DNA of 64,000 bases from Polytrichum commune (lineage: Eukaryota > Streptophyta > Polytrichopsida > Polytrichales > Polytrichaceae). Location of the stretch: the NCBI GenBank assembly GCA_950295325.1, contig OX485803.1:61023554-61087553 (forward strand), read 5' to 3'. Numbering within the stretch: position 1 is the first letter of the stretch; each line of letters starts with the position of its first letter. Shown here one piece after another: positions 47,859 through 59,700 of this stretch. A model generated the notes under the pieces. It had not been told where the DNA came from, ran no database searches, and worked only from the letters and a program-made list of their open reading frames with translations. Made by a program: the position numbers and the translations under genes.

Positions 47859-48296
47859 TCAAACAATTCCATATTGTTTTGTAGTTGTTTTGATGATTCT
47901 TTTCGTGTAAGCATCACTACCTATTTCCCAAACAAACTCTCTGCTTTGCCAACTTCCTTGCGGACTTCTTCTCCCACCAGCGGTGGGCCTTTGGCCCCTA
48001 GCGGCTCGTTTGTTAAGAGGTACAATCTGCCTCCAAGGAGAGGCATCCTCCTCTTTATGGTCGACAAGTTCCCAAGATGTAATTGCCATGATTTTTGTAG
48101 GATTTTCTTCTCCGATATGGGGAAGAAATGGAAGTACATCCCTTGTAAATTTTAATATTATGTGTTCTTGGTTGTTTTGCAAGCTGACCTTGTAGTGAAT
48201 GTGTGTATCCAAAACGCAACATGTAGCAATAAAAGGTGGCCAAACTTTTCCATAATGACCCATATTAGGGATGATACATGATACATTCCTAGGCAT
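47859..48296 (-). pseudogene. Fragment of the unknown family also seen at 41.8-43.7 kb
   Basis: The minus frame contains KIMAITSWELVDHKEEDASP and WRQIVPLNKRAARGQRPTAG. A stretch of about 25 bp (TTACATCTTGGGAACTTGTC) is shared with 43585-43605 in the opposite orientation and in the reading frame that gives ITSWELV. Function unknown; probably a dispersed-element remnant. Confidence 0.4.
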
Positions 48297-49347
48297 ATGC
48301 CTTCATGTCCATGTCACATTCTACATATATGTGCGGGCCTTGCATTGCCCTATTTTTGGAGACCAGTCTAGAGGACCATGGCTTGATCTTAGGGTTGAAG
48401 GTTAGAGATCAATGTAGGGGTCGAGTTTTGGGCCAAAGGGTTGGGGATGTTGAGAGAACACTTGCTTTGTTGTTGCAGACATTTAGTACTTCAGTGAGGT
48501 TGATAGTTAGAAGACGTTTTGAAATGCCCATACTTTTGAGGCATTCCCATCATGCATCTTATTGGAATATATTGTGTTGTTCAATCTCACTGAAGCAATA
48601 TGTTTAAACAACATTTTGTGGCATTATGGACATTGCTTGACATTGTTTGCATCAAATGTGTGTTGTTTATTTCTAATCACAATTTTGAGGATATAATGTT
48701 TGCAATGACATCAATCATACCTATAAACCCCAAACCAAAAAAATCCCTAACCCTATAATTTAACAATTTGAGCATGTTATTTGTTGCTTCCACATGTAAT
48801 GTTTTGAGCACATTGACTCACCCCTACAAAACAATATCACATCGTATCCAAATTTGTACATCCTTTGAAAATTCTTACTGTCTCACAAAAAACAAACCCC
48901 ATTCTAGAATATGGACCCTCAGCAAAACACCAACTTCAGAGGTCAAGCGTCTCGGGGTTTCGAACGGGCACCTATAAATGTAGTTTGGGCATCACAAAAT
49001 ACACTATGGATAGCTGCCTCGCAAACTTGGTCATAGGGGTGTGTATGCCCCTTAAAATAATCCCAATAAATCATGGGCATGCCCGAAAAAGTTGGTGATA
49101 GGGCTTGCTCATGCTCATGTCCTAGCTTCACTCTCCTAGCACCTTCCTTTGGGATGAATACGCCTTCAAGAGTCATTCAGAAGCTAATAAATGGCCTCTC
49201 GTGAAGTTAAGGTTAAAAGCGTTTGAATTCCTATCGCCAATTGTGGTGCTCCAACGAGATGTTACATGGATCACGACAATTTCTTTATTATTGTGGCTAG
49301 TTAAAGTTCATTGCGATGGCTTAAGTTTTAGGGTGACCTTTCAACCC
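48297..49347. other. Gene-free stretch with diverged copy of the CTNNBL1 leader
   Basis: About 49200-49265 (GCGTTTGAATTCCTATCGCC .. GAGATGTTACATGGA) is similar to 51680-51735, just upstream of CTNNBL1 (GCGCTTGAGTTCCTAATGCC .. GAGGTGTTACGTGGA). No gene is seen. Confidence 0.5.
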
Positions 49348-49350
49348 TTA

Positions 49351-50229
49351 GGGCCACTTCACACACAAGACTGAGAACCCATGACCAGTACACTTCAAGC
49401 ACTCTCATTGGTGGAAAAGGTGGAGCCACTCCAAGTTCGCTTCACACTACACTTGAGGGACCAACGGAGTATGTGAATGCAAGACGGATGTAAAGTCTAC
49501 ATGGATTCCTACATGGCATCAAATGAATCATGTTTCATGGTCACTTGGACTATTTTCAAAAACCACCTCTTGAAGGTAGGCCTAACACAAAACCATCGAG
49601 AGACCATGGCACTCCGAGCATTCACAATCGTTGATTTATTCTATTTTATCATGTGTGAGGACCCGCATGAATAAAATTTTGTTGAAATAGCATTTGGTTG
49701 AGGGTCCGGTCACATATGACTTTACACTACACTTGAGGGTCTGTGACCACACTAAGGGCCGGTTTACACTATGGTGGAGAAGTCCACCGGTCATGAAAAA
49801 AAGGGCGTTTCTCAATTGTGATTGGTCGAAAATGCAACTCTTGACCGGCGGGTGTTTACACTAGGTGAAGAAAACAATGGTGGTGAACTTTTCTCATGGA
49901 TGATAAAATGACATGGCCGCCTACATGGCGGCACTTTTTGGAGTTGGGCTTCTCCGGAGGAGGAGTTTCTTGTCCGGCCTCAAGAGGCCGGAGAAGCCCA
50001 ACTCAATAAAAATATTTTATTGCCTTTAATTCTTCTCCGGCACATCCACCATTTGCCTCATATAACCATGTCTTGGCCAAGCATTCTTGACCGACCGGAG
50101 GCCTTCTCCGCCGTAGTGTAAACCGGCCCTAAGTGATTTTGGAAGTGTCTTGGGACGGCCTTTGGACATTTTCTTTTGGGCTCTCATGATTTCATGGTCA
50201 CGGTTCTTGGCTCGTGTGTGAAGTGGCCC
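49351..50229. mobile_element. PIF/Harbinger-like non-autonomous element with TTA target duplication
   Basis: Ends are GGGCCACTTCACACACAAG and, reversed, GGGCCACTTCACACACGAG, flanked on both sides by TTA (49348-49350 and 50230-50232). A 3-bp TTA/TAA duplication with G/C-starting termini is the signature of PIF/Harbinger (Tourist) elements. Without the inner insertion it is about 505 bp. A related truncated copy lies at 31241-31517. No transposase is encoded. Confidence 0.82.
49756..50129. mobile_element. Nested Harbinger-like MITE with TAA target duplication
   Basis: 374 bp. Ends are GGGCCGGTTTACACTATGG and, reversed, GGGCCGGTTTACACTACGG, with terminal repeats of about 35 bp (..TGGAGAAG / ..CGGAGAAG). 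TAA occurs at 49753-49755 and again at 50130-50132. The 31.2-kb relative of the host element reads CCACACTACATGATTTT straight through this point, giving the empty site. Inside is a secondary palindrome around GAGTTGGGCTTCTCCGG / CCGGAGAAGCCCAACTC (about 49940-50005). Confidence 0.9.
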
Positions 50230-50232
50230 TTA

Positions 50233-51214
50233 ATGTCCCTTGGAGAGACCAAATTGTGGTTGCCACATCATTCCTCCAACCCCCTTAGCATTGGTTGGAG
50301 ATCTTTGGAAAAGAATATTGGTGTGCAAGGTTTACTTCATGACGGTGTTTTGAAAAGTGGATATGGATTCCCCACACTATTTATGGTTCTTCATTGAGCT
50401 CATTGCCGAACCTCCCAACCATTGAACATATTTTCCAATGGAATCCCTATATTCATGAGAACTACTAACTTTTAATCCTCGAATTGTGTTTATCTCCAAA
50501 GTAGAGTTGTTGGGGATATTTTTCTCAAATCACATAAAAAAGAAAATATAGTAAGAAGTTGAAATTACCTCAATATTGTCTATAAAAGCATTAAACTTAA
50601 TCAATTCATTAGAAGTACAAATTGTATCATTTTGTTGCAATTTTGGTATGTGAATCACCAAATTGACTATGTATGCATGTTAAGAAAGTTAGAAACAAAA
50701 CATCATATTTCAAGGAACTGAATGATAAGTTTTCAATTTCAATAAAAAACAATGTTCTTCACACTCTATACATGTCATCATGTTTTTTTTCATGCATTTT
50801 AAATTAATTTTTCAATGTTCATAATATGGAAATATAAATAAAACAACCAAGACAACTAATATCATTTTCATTATATATAAATTTCCTTAAGTTTTTGCTT
50901 TTGAAATTTAAAGCTTACATGGAGCTCATAATCTTATATCGAAGATTCAACTGTACAAATTTATTCCTTGACTTTGTGTTAACAATACTACTTGTTAATG
51001 TTGCGTAAAGCAAAACTTGCAAATCTCACTTTATAACTGATCTTGAAAATACATAAAACCCTAATGCAAGGGATGATAAGGGATAACGGTAATTCTAATG
51101 TAAACCACAACGGTTCTCTGTGGATTTGTAGGTTTGAGATGTAGCCTTAATGTACATTTGAAACTCCTAGTTGCAAACCAGATGAATGTACAAATTATGT
51201 AGATCCTAGACGAA
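50233..51214. other. Gene-free AT-rich stretch
   Basis: Nothing recognisable; the composition becomes strongly AT-rich from 50500 to 51060. It is the distal upstream region of CTNNBL1. Confidence 0.5.
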
Positions 51215-51370
51215 ATGGAATCTTCAGAACAGGAAGACTCGTCTTTCTTCTTCGTCCACTTCGTCTCCGATGTTGTTGCTTTACCTCCTGCTACCAAAAA
51301 TCCTTCAGTTTCTCCGCCATTCTTCGCTATCACCATGCAAGTTTTTCCTCCCTCCAACCCCGAGGATTGA
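51215..51370 (+). CDS. Short upstream ORF before CTNNBL1
   Basis: 51 codons, MESSEQEDSSFFFVHFVSD.. to SNPED. It ends 419 bp before the CTNNBL1 ATG and is not in frame with any recognised exon. If transcription starts upstream of it, it would act as a uORF. It may equally be untranslated, and I recognise no domain. Confidence 0.3.
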   Translation: MESSEQEDSSFFFVHFVSDVVALPPATKNPSVSPPFFAITMQVFPPSNPED

Positions 51371-51426
51371 CGCAAACTCTCTGTCTTCCAACAATTCGTA
51401 TTCAATTCAAATTTTCTGGTGTGTCA

Positions 51427-51697
51427 AGATTGATGTTTATACCGCAATCACGAAAACCCTAAGTTTAAGGTTTGATGTTTCGTTGACGTTTGAGAAACCG
51501 CAGCAAGGGTGACAACAATTCAAATGCATTTGAGTTTCTAATCCACTTTATACATCTTCAATGCAAGAATTTGGTATTTTTAGATTGATTCTCACCCCGC
51601 AATTACGAAACCCTAAGTTTAAGGTTTGATGTTTCGTTGAAGCTTGAGAAACCCATAGCGAGGATTTCAACAATTTGAATGCGCTTGAGTTCCTAAT
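51427..51697 (+). promoter_or_regulatory. Duplicated CTNNBL1 promoter/leader with two telo-boxes
   Basis: 51427-51541 and 51580-51697 are tandem copies sharing CCGCAAT(C/T)ACGAAA, CCCTAAGTTTAAGGTTTGAT, GTTTCGTTGA and GAGTT(T/C)CTAAT. Each carries AAACCCTAA (51454-51462 and 51608-51616), the plant telo-box found in promoters and first leaders of housekeeping and translation genes. The second copy ends about 90 bp before the CTNNBL1 ATG. Confidence 0.7.
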
Positions 51698-51789
51698 GCC
51701 AAATGTGGAGCTCCGGCGAGGTGTTACGTGGACAGAGATAAAGATAGTAATTCGGTCGTTGTGACTAGGCAAGGGTTTAGTAGTTAGGT

Positions 51790-54700
51790 ATGGCATTGCA
51801 GGGGAAGAGGAAGCGGGAAGGGGAGGCAAACGGAATCAGCAATGGAGATGCAAGGCCGTTCCCCGAGAACATGGATGCAAAAAAGGCAGCAGCCGCAGAT
51901 GAGATTGACATGGCAATGCTGGAGGCTCTCGAGAATACTTCGGATGTGGTGGAAGTGATCGATGTGAGGCGGTTGAAGAAGCTTGTGCTAGGGTTTGAGA
52001 AGAAGCTTCGAGACAATTTAGAAGCACGGATGAAGTTCATGGATGCTCCGGAGAAGTTCATGGAGTCCGAAGTAGATTTGGATGAAGAGGTGAAGAAAAT
52101 GCATGCATTAGCTGCAAATCCTGACCTGTATCCGGAGCTTGTGAGGCTGAATTCGGTTTCATCCATATTAGGGTTGCTGAGCCATGATAACACTGACATT
52201 GCCATTTCTGTTGTCAACCTTTTGAATGACCTGACTGATGAGGATGTGATTGGAGAAAGTGACGAACCAGCTTTGGTGTTAGTGGACGCATTGGTCGAGA
52301 ACAATGCTCTGGAGCTTCTGGTGCAGAACTTGTCCCGGATGGATGAAACAGATGGTGATGAAGCTGCTGCTGTGTTTCACACTCTTTCAATTATAGAGAA
52401 CATGACAGAAGTGAAACCTGCAGTGGCTGAGCTTGTCTGTGAGAGGACCAAGCTGTTAAGATGGATATTGACCAGGATAAAGGTCCGGGAATTTGATAGT
52501 AACAAGCTGTATGCCAGTGAGATTTTGGCCATCTTGCTGCAAAGTAGTGTGGCCAACCAGAAGCGATTAGGGCAGCTCAATGGGGTGGACACATTACTTC
52601 AGGCGGTTGCTTTTTATAAGTCAAGGGATCCTAAGACGAGCGAAGAAGAAGAGATGCTTGAAAATTTGTTTGATAGTCTCTGCAGTGTGGTTATGCCAAC
52701 GGAAAACAAAGATCGGTTTGTTAAAGCTGAAGGCGTGGAGTTGATGATCATTATCATGAAACAAAAGAGGCTTGCTTATGGGTCTGCTCTGAAGGCTCTG
52801 GACTTTGCCATGACCCGGTGCTCTGCTGCGTGTGAACGGTTTGTGGATGTATTGGGCTTGAAGACGCTCTTTGCTGCATTCATGGGAAAGGTACGTTTTT
52901 GTTCTTCTGTAGGTCCTTCATTTGGAGTACACAATCTGAAAGTGAAGCTGTAAACTTATTCTCCTCATTAGAAAATGGTAGCCTAGGGTGTAAGCTGGAT
53001 TCTCACAGTAGAGCAATGTATCACTTGTCTTTTTCCTCCTATCAGTGGTCTGTAGGACTCTTCAGCTGCATTCACTCATGGAACCTTGTTGGCACTTTGA
53101 AGCTGCATTTTCTGTTTCCACCAAAAATTATCACCTGATACCAGTCTTATCTATTGTGTTACTTTGTTAGGGTTTGCACCACACTTCCATGACACCTTCT
53201 CGCAATATTCACTTCGTTCTTGGTCCAAAAGATTGTTAACAAAAACTGGGATGTCAGTCTGGCCTTGAATAGCGAGTCCCTGGACAGACAATTTCAGGAT
53301 ATGCCAAAATTTTAACCATTTGTACTAGTTTCTTGTACCCCTTTCAAAGCCTCACTCTTTTCGGGGAGTTTGAAGGTGGGGACGGAAAAGGAAGCTTTGC
53401 ATGGAAGAAAGCAAAGGACTTCTCTGAAATTTAGGAGCACTTTTGTTTGCTCAAATTTAGCTCATGGTAGGCATGTTGGTTGATTTTTCAGATTCCTGTG
53501 AAGGGCAAAAACCGAGCTGACAGAAACCAAGAGGAGATTGAGGAGCGTGTGATCTCAATTATTTCTTCTCTTTTTGGTGAGAGGAATTCTCCTTTTTATT
53601 TGTAATTCTGTCTATATTATTGCACTGTTCTGCTTTTTGAGCATTTCCTATTGGGTTCTACAAGGATTATCTGTAGGGTTAGGAGCAGGGACGACTATGC
53701 CATCAAATTCCATACTTTGTTGCATCTGAACCTGCACTTTTGAACAATAGTGGATGGTCAGCTGTGATCATTTTGTCATAACTTCTAGATTGCAGTTCAG
53801 ATGCTTTCTGATTCAGTAAGAGTGAATCAAGATGTTTCTTAATTCCTTAATTGCCCCTGCCACAAATTGAAATTTAATACGCATGCTGGTCTCACAGGTG
53901 GGTTATCACGAGGTTCAAGAAGAGAGAGGCTACTAAGCAAGTTCACCGAAAATGAATTTGAGAAAATTGATCGATTGATGGAGCTCTTTCTCAGGTGGGT
54001 AGAATTGTCTCCTTCCAGCAGGTCTCACAAATCAATTTAAATTCACGACAAGTTCAGTGTGCAGACTTTTCTAACTTGTAGTAGGCGCTCACCAATCTCT
54101 TTACATGTAGTCAACTTCCTACACATGAATTGGCATAGCAACCCGCTCGCTTTTCATTTGTTTTGGAGTGGCACATCAAAATTGAACAAGTAGTAGCAGA
54201 TTTGGATCAAGTAGTATTTGCATCAAGAATTAAGCTGGATAAGCACAGGATTTGTATGCTTTATGAGGGGAATCTAATCTGGTGTCATTTGCTTATAAGC
54301 CCAGCTCCTTTCTTATAAGATAATCATCTGACAGATTTTGCCGTCTCCTATTTGTGTAGGTACTCTGACCGTGTGAAAGCTGAATCAAAGAGGCTTGACT
54401 CACTTGAGGTTGATGATGAGGAGGTTAGTTGGTAGCCTCTGTCTGGAACTACTGGTAATGCTTACATGCATTTGCAGCTTAATAGAACTCTATGTTTACT
54501 ATGAACTACTGGTAATACTAATATTTTGGAATTGAGGATGCAGCTGGATGAAGAGGAAAAATACCTTGCAAAAATGGAGGCAGGCCTGTACACATTGCAG
54601 GTGGGAATCTGTTGTTGTTTTAACCGGCACGCTGTGGTTGTGACAGTCCTTGTGTTGTAATCTTGTATTTGAAATGCCGTTGCTTCCTTCTCTATGATAA

Positions 54701-55395
54701 ATTATTCACAGGTGTTTGAGGCTAGATGTCAGAGAATGTTGTTTGGTAATGCATCCTTTCCATTCTGTTATCTTATTTAGCAGTGTGGGTGGTTCTGCAG
54801 CTACTTGCTCTCACCATGGCGCACATCTGGGCATCAGAGTAAGTACTGCTTGTGCAATAGATAAACCTATGATCTGGTTTATAAATGGATTTGGATTGTT
54901 ATTGAGATGCACGTATGCATTCATGAATAAACTCTGCACAAGGAAGTTTAGAATTTTGTATCTTCCAGAATTCTGACTTTGTGGTTCTTATGTGGTGTAG
55001 GAATGTCGGTATGCGTGAAAGGCTAGGATTGCTTCTAAAACAGCGCAGACTTTCACAGGATGATGTCAAGGCTGTGCTACAAGTACAGCTCTACACCTTC
55101 CTTTTCAGACACTGTCTTCATTTGATCAATTTGTATTTTGTGATTCAAGTAGTGATATTTCCAAAGATTAGAATCTAATAATGCTTCTGATTGTAAACCA
55201 ATAACATATATTCTGCTGATACTCTGATACCAATATATGTCATGTACATGATGGTGAAGTCATTATCAAGACTTTTTCTGATTCATCATTTTTGCATCTA
55301 CACAGGAGTATCATGACAATATCGGAGATACAGAAGGTGCTGAAGAAAGGGAGAAGCGCCGGGGCAAAATCCAGAAACTATTGAGTGCTATGTGA
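51790..55395 (+). CDS. CTNNBL1: Beta-catenin-like protein 1 (CTNNBL1 homologue)
   Basis: Eight exons: 51790-52890, 53492-53576, 53898-53994, 54360-54423, 54544-54600, 54801-54838, 55001-55082 and 55306-55395. All are GT-AG with consistent phases and give 537 residues (human protein 563). The start has a basic KRKRE patch, a possible nuclear signal. Family landmarks in order: VRRLKKLVLGFEKKL; PEKFMESEVDLDEEVKKMH; LLSHDNTDIAISVVNLL; DALVENNALELLVQNLSRMDE; NKLYASEILAILLQ; MLENLFDSLCSVVM; ERLLSKFTENEFEKIDRLME; LYTLQ-LLALTMAHIW; and a C-terminal EYHDNIGD..KIQKLLSAM. By family this is a nuclear armadillo-repeat protein that associates with the Prp19/CDC5L spliceosomal complex. The long first exon (1101 bp) followed by seven small ones is notable. 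It converges with RIBA. Confidence 0.96.
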
Positions 55396-56722
55396 GGAGA
55401 TTTGTTAAAGAGTTTCCTAACATGCCCTGTAATTTAAGGTTTTGTAGAAATCAGGTCACTGTAAATTTACTTTCCTAAATCATGAGGTTCATCAACATAG
55501 GTCTCGAGTGTCCAACCATGCTTCTGAGTTGTACTTTTCTATGCGGAGGTGTTTTAGACTTTCTGAGAGTGTGTGGTTGGAGTAGCTGACACACAACTTT
55601 ACAGCAATTTCCTGCTTGAGAAATCTGGTTGGGTTAGTCTCTGAAATGTGAAGTTTGATTGACAACATCAGCTGCACATTTGCAACCTCAAGTTCTGTCC
55701 TTGCCAAACAATTACAACCACAGTATGCACCTGAAAGAGGTTTAGGAGACAGTTTATGGTTTTTTGCATTGTCCTGAAGTAATCTCAAGATTAATTAATA
55801 CAGGATTATGTGTGGCTGTTGACTTCTATCTCATTATGCATCCTGTGCTTTATATATCGATATTATATGTTTTCTAATTTTTGGATTTGATTATTCACTT
55901 CTGAAATTTAGATCCAAAGTTTTGGATATTCTCTGAAATTTGAATATTAATCTAATTTTATAATGGTAATATTCATTCTAATCTCTGAAATATTACGCCT
56001 GTGGCAATCAAAGTGCATGTGATATTAACGAATTCTGTAGTGTTAACATGGATGCATGATGAAAGAGAATTAGTGTAGAGTGTGAATAAAATAAAGTTCA
56101 ATATTGCAATGCTGAAATTGATAAGTTCAAACATGGAACGCAGATAATCTCCCAAAGTTGCACACATATGCAAAGCTCGAACTAATTACAGCAATGGAGA
56201 GCTAATTGCTTCGATAATGACATGTGCAACATGCATACATGCTGGCAATGTAATTACAGTGTTGTAACCACAAACTACTCACATCAGCCATTTCCATTAG
56301 ACAGGTACTGTGCAAGTAACAGCTATTAATGTGACATAGGACAGGAGGCAATTTGCATGGAATTTCAGAACGCTTGCAATTATGACTGAGAAGCACACAT
56401 GCTCTGAAATACAATTCAAGTTCAGTAAACCGCCCCTCAACAAACCTCCTTTCTGATGAAATGCTAAAGCCTGTCTTGAGATATTTGGAGGATTTCACTT
56501 CGCCAGTGAGGCGTGAACTTGATGGGCAATCAAAAATGATTTTCAGATTGAAATAACAATGCAGGGCCAACAAGTGTAGCTCTCAAATGAAAAATAATGT
56601 TACAGGTATTCTTAGCTAGACTTTGTTACACTAATCACCTGAAAATGCTTCAGGTGCAACAATCAACAACACTAGCCTAAACTCAAAAAAGTTGAACTCT
56701 CAAAAATTCAGGACTTGTTGAG
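55396..56722. other. Spacer between convergent CTNNBL1 and RIBA
   Basis: The 3' untranslated regions of both genes are expected here. Open frames on the minus strand have no recognisable content and no splice-consistent partner. Confidence 0.55.
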
Positions 56723-59700
56723 TCAAGTCGTAGTTGACGTGTCCGAAGAGCTATCCAAGTCATTATTGCACAACTCAACCTTCTGACTGTTGCCAGAACT
56801 CGTACTCAAGCCTACCGCTGGCAATCGGGAGCTGTACAGATGCCCCATTTTGGCACGCTTGGTCTCGATGTAACGCCGATTTTCTTTTGTTACCATGGAG
56901 AAGATCGACCTTCGTTCATGCACTGTGATTCCATGATCCCTCAATGCTTTCACCTTGGTTGGATTGTTGCTGAGCAATGTGATGGTCTTTACACCCAAGT
57001 CTTTTAGTATCTGTCGCCACACAAATAGCAAACAAAGAACTTGTCAGAGTATTTCAATCACAAGAAGTAATTTGAATAATATGTGGACCTTACCATGTTC
57101 CTTTTGAGGTCAGTGGTTTGAGGATCCCCATGGATGAGGTAATAAAAGAAGGGGTAGTTGTACGAATGTAGAAAAACACACAACTACTGTATAATTTCGA
57201 TTTAAATACCTCAGCACTGATTTTGTAGTCCCTTGAGTCAACAGGAAGTCCAAGCTGAAGATTGGCCTCGACAGTGTCAGCACCGGCATCTTGCAGATTG
57301 TAAGCCTTCATCTTATGTCCAAGACCAATTCCCCTGCCTTCGTGACCTCGCATGTACACCACAATGCCCCTTCCAATTTCATGGATAAACTTCAAAGACT
57401 CGGCCAACTGGCTACCACAATCGCAACGGGTGGAACCAAACACATCACCTGTAAGACATTCTGAGTGCACTCGTACGTAAACGTTAAGCCCACTGCTGAT
57501 GTCCCCCTGCACACAAACAATGTTTGCCATTATTTAGAACAGAATAAATTTCTTTGATACACCAGGAAACGACACCCGTGTCCCAGTCAACAAACAGACA
57601 TGCTACAATGTTGGACATTATAAATATGTTCCATTTGGGGCCATTACTTTTGGGAGCCCCATAGAAATTTTAAAGTTAACTCATCAATCTAAATGACGTG
57701 GCACCTCCGGAGGATTTTCTATCCAAATACTCATGGTATACTGTTAAAGGTCCACTATTGAAAGCAAAGGTGAAAATAAGTAGAGGTGACAAAATCTGAT
57801 GCTGAAACTCTTCATGATCGTATGGCAACACTAGCAAGAGATTTTAAAGAGGCCAACAACAACACAGCCTTTCACAGCTAACAAAGAATTATCAGGTCTT
57901 GGCTGTATCGACAAGAAACACATTTGCAGCTGGACCCAAAAAAAGGCCAAGAAAGATGCGTTACCACAACAAGAGCAGCATGTTCGAGGCCGTCACTTGC
58001 TTCATAACTGTGAACCTGAAACTCTCCATACTCGGTAGGCAGACGAGCTTGAGCTGTAGGTTGCACAAGCACTTCCCTCTTCTCCTTGGCAATCTTATAC
58101 CTGCACATTGCAAAAAGACAACTTTCAATAAGACCCCAGTGGCATTTGACACCCTATTCTGGAGTAGGTTGCTTTAACATCATCCAAAATATTGAGAATT
58201 TTCAATTTTAGACACTGGAATCTAGATGATTCCCTGAGACAAAGAAGTCTAATATGGGAAAATGCTACAACATCATGGTGTATGAAGGAACAGAGTTTGG
58301 TAAGTACTTGACGAGTGCATCGATTGAGATTATTGGGATTCCATGTTCCTTTGCAAACTTCATGAGGTAGGGGAGTCGAGCCATCGAGCCATCTTCTTCA
58401 TTGACAACCTCACACAAAACCCCCGCAGGTGACATGCCAGCTAGTAATGTTAAGTCAAGTGCTGCCTCTGTGTGTCCACGTCTCTGCAAAACCCCACCTG
58501 CATCCAAAAAATCATCCAGTGGATGTATAAGCACCTGCTTGTCAATTCAGAGACCTAAATTTTAATTTTTAATTTTTTAAAGAAAGAAAACAAGAAGCAC
58601 AAGAGGGCTGATTCCTGTGAATCTCCACCCACTCAGAATCATGAATTCACGTTCAATATTGGAAAATATTGAAACTACGAACCTTCACGATATCTCAAAG
58701 GGAAGATGTGGCCTGGTGCTACAAAATCTTCGGGGAGAGAAGTAGGTGACGCCAAAGTCCTGATTGTCTTGCAACGGTCCTCAGCCGACACGCCAGTTGT
58801 TATCCCTGCCGAAGCATCCTATCGATACACAACATAACAAATGCTAAGCCTCTATGCTTACAAAACCACACTCACAGAAAAACTGGTGCCAAGAAAAGAA
58901 ATATACCTCATACCTCATTAACCACAATTCAGACACCTAGACATTAAGATGTATGCATGCACACATTCAAGCCTCACTCTGACTCAGAAGCTTGTACATC
59001 ATGGTCCCTGAGATGAATAAAGAAACACACCACCGTCACCGTGAAAGCTGTTCGATGCGACTCCTTGTTTTGTCGTTGCGGCACCATGAGTGGCAATTGC
59101 AATCGGTCCAAATCCTCCCCCTTCATAGCCACGCAGACAATACCAGTGCTGTGTTTTACCAGAAACGCCATGCCTTCCAGTGTGACTTCCGAGCCAGCCA
59201 TAATAAGATCACCTTCGTTTTCTCTGTTCTCATCATCAGTCACCAGCACAAACTGGAAAACCAAGAGGGATTTTATCAATATACATGTACCAGTGATAGC
59301 ATAGGATGACATTAACTTGTGTATACTGCAGAGACAACTAGGTGTGGTGTTGAGTTTTATAAAGTAAACTATTAGAAGCAATGATTTGATTAAGTAGTAC
59401 AAAATCTCTTGTTGCCATCGAAGCTTATAACTTGGAGGTGATCAATGTACAAGACAGTTCTCACAACAACCTGAGTTTTTTTTGTATAAACAACAGATGC
59501 TAATGTACTGGTGAAAAATAAAAACAAAGCAGACAGTCGGCAATTTTGTTTTAATTGGACATAAATACACTGTGAGTTAACATCAAACTCTACACAACAG
59601 CTCCCAACCTAGTTGACAGGTGCCAGGCCCAGACTGTGATTTCAACCCCAGCAGCCACTGACTGAGGCACTAAAAAAATGACTATCAAAATCATGAACAA

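Noticed and set aside
51777-52304. 175-codon minus-strand open frame opposite CTNNBL1 exon 1
   Set aside because: Serine/phenylalanine-rich shadow of a conserved coding exon.
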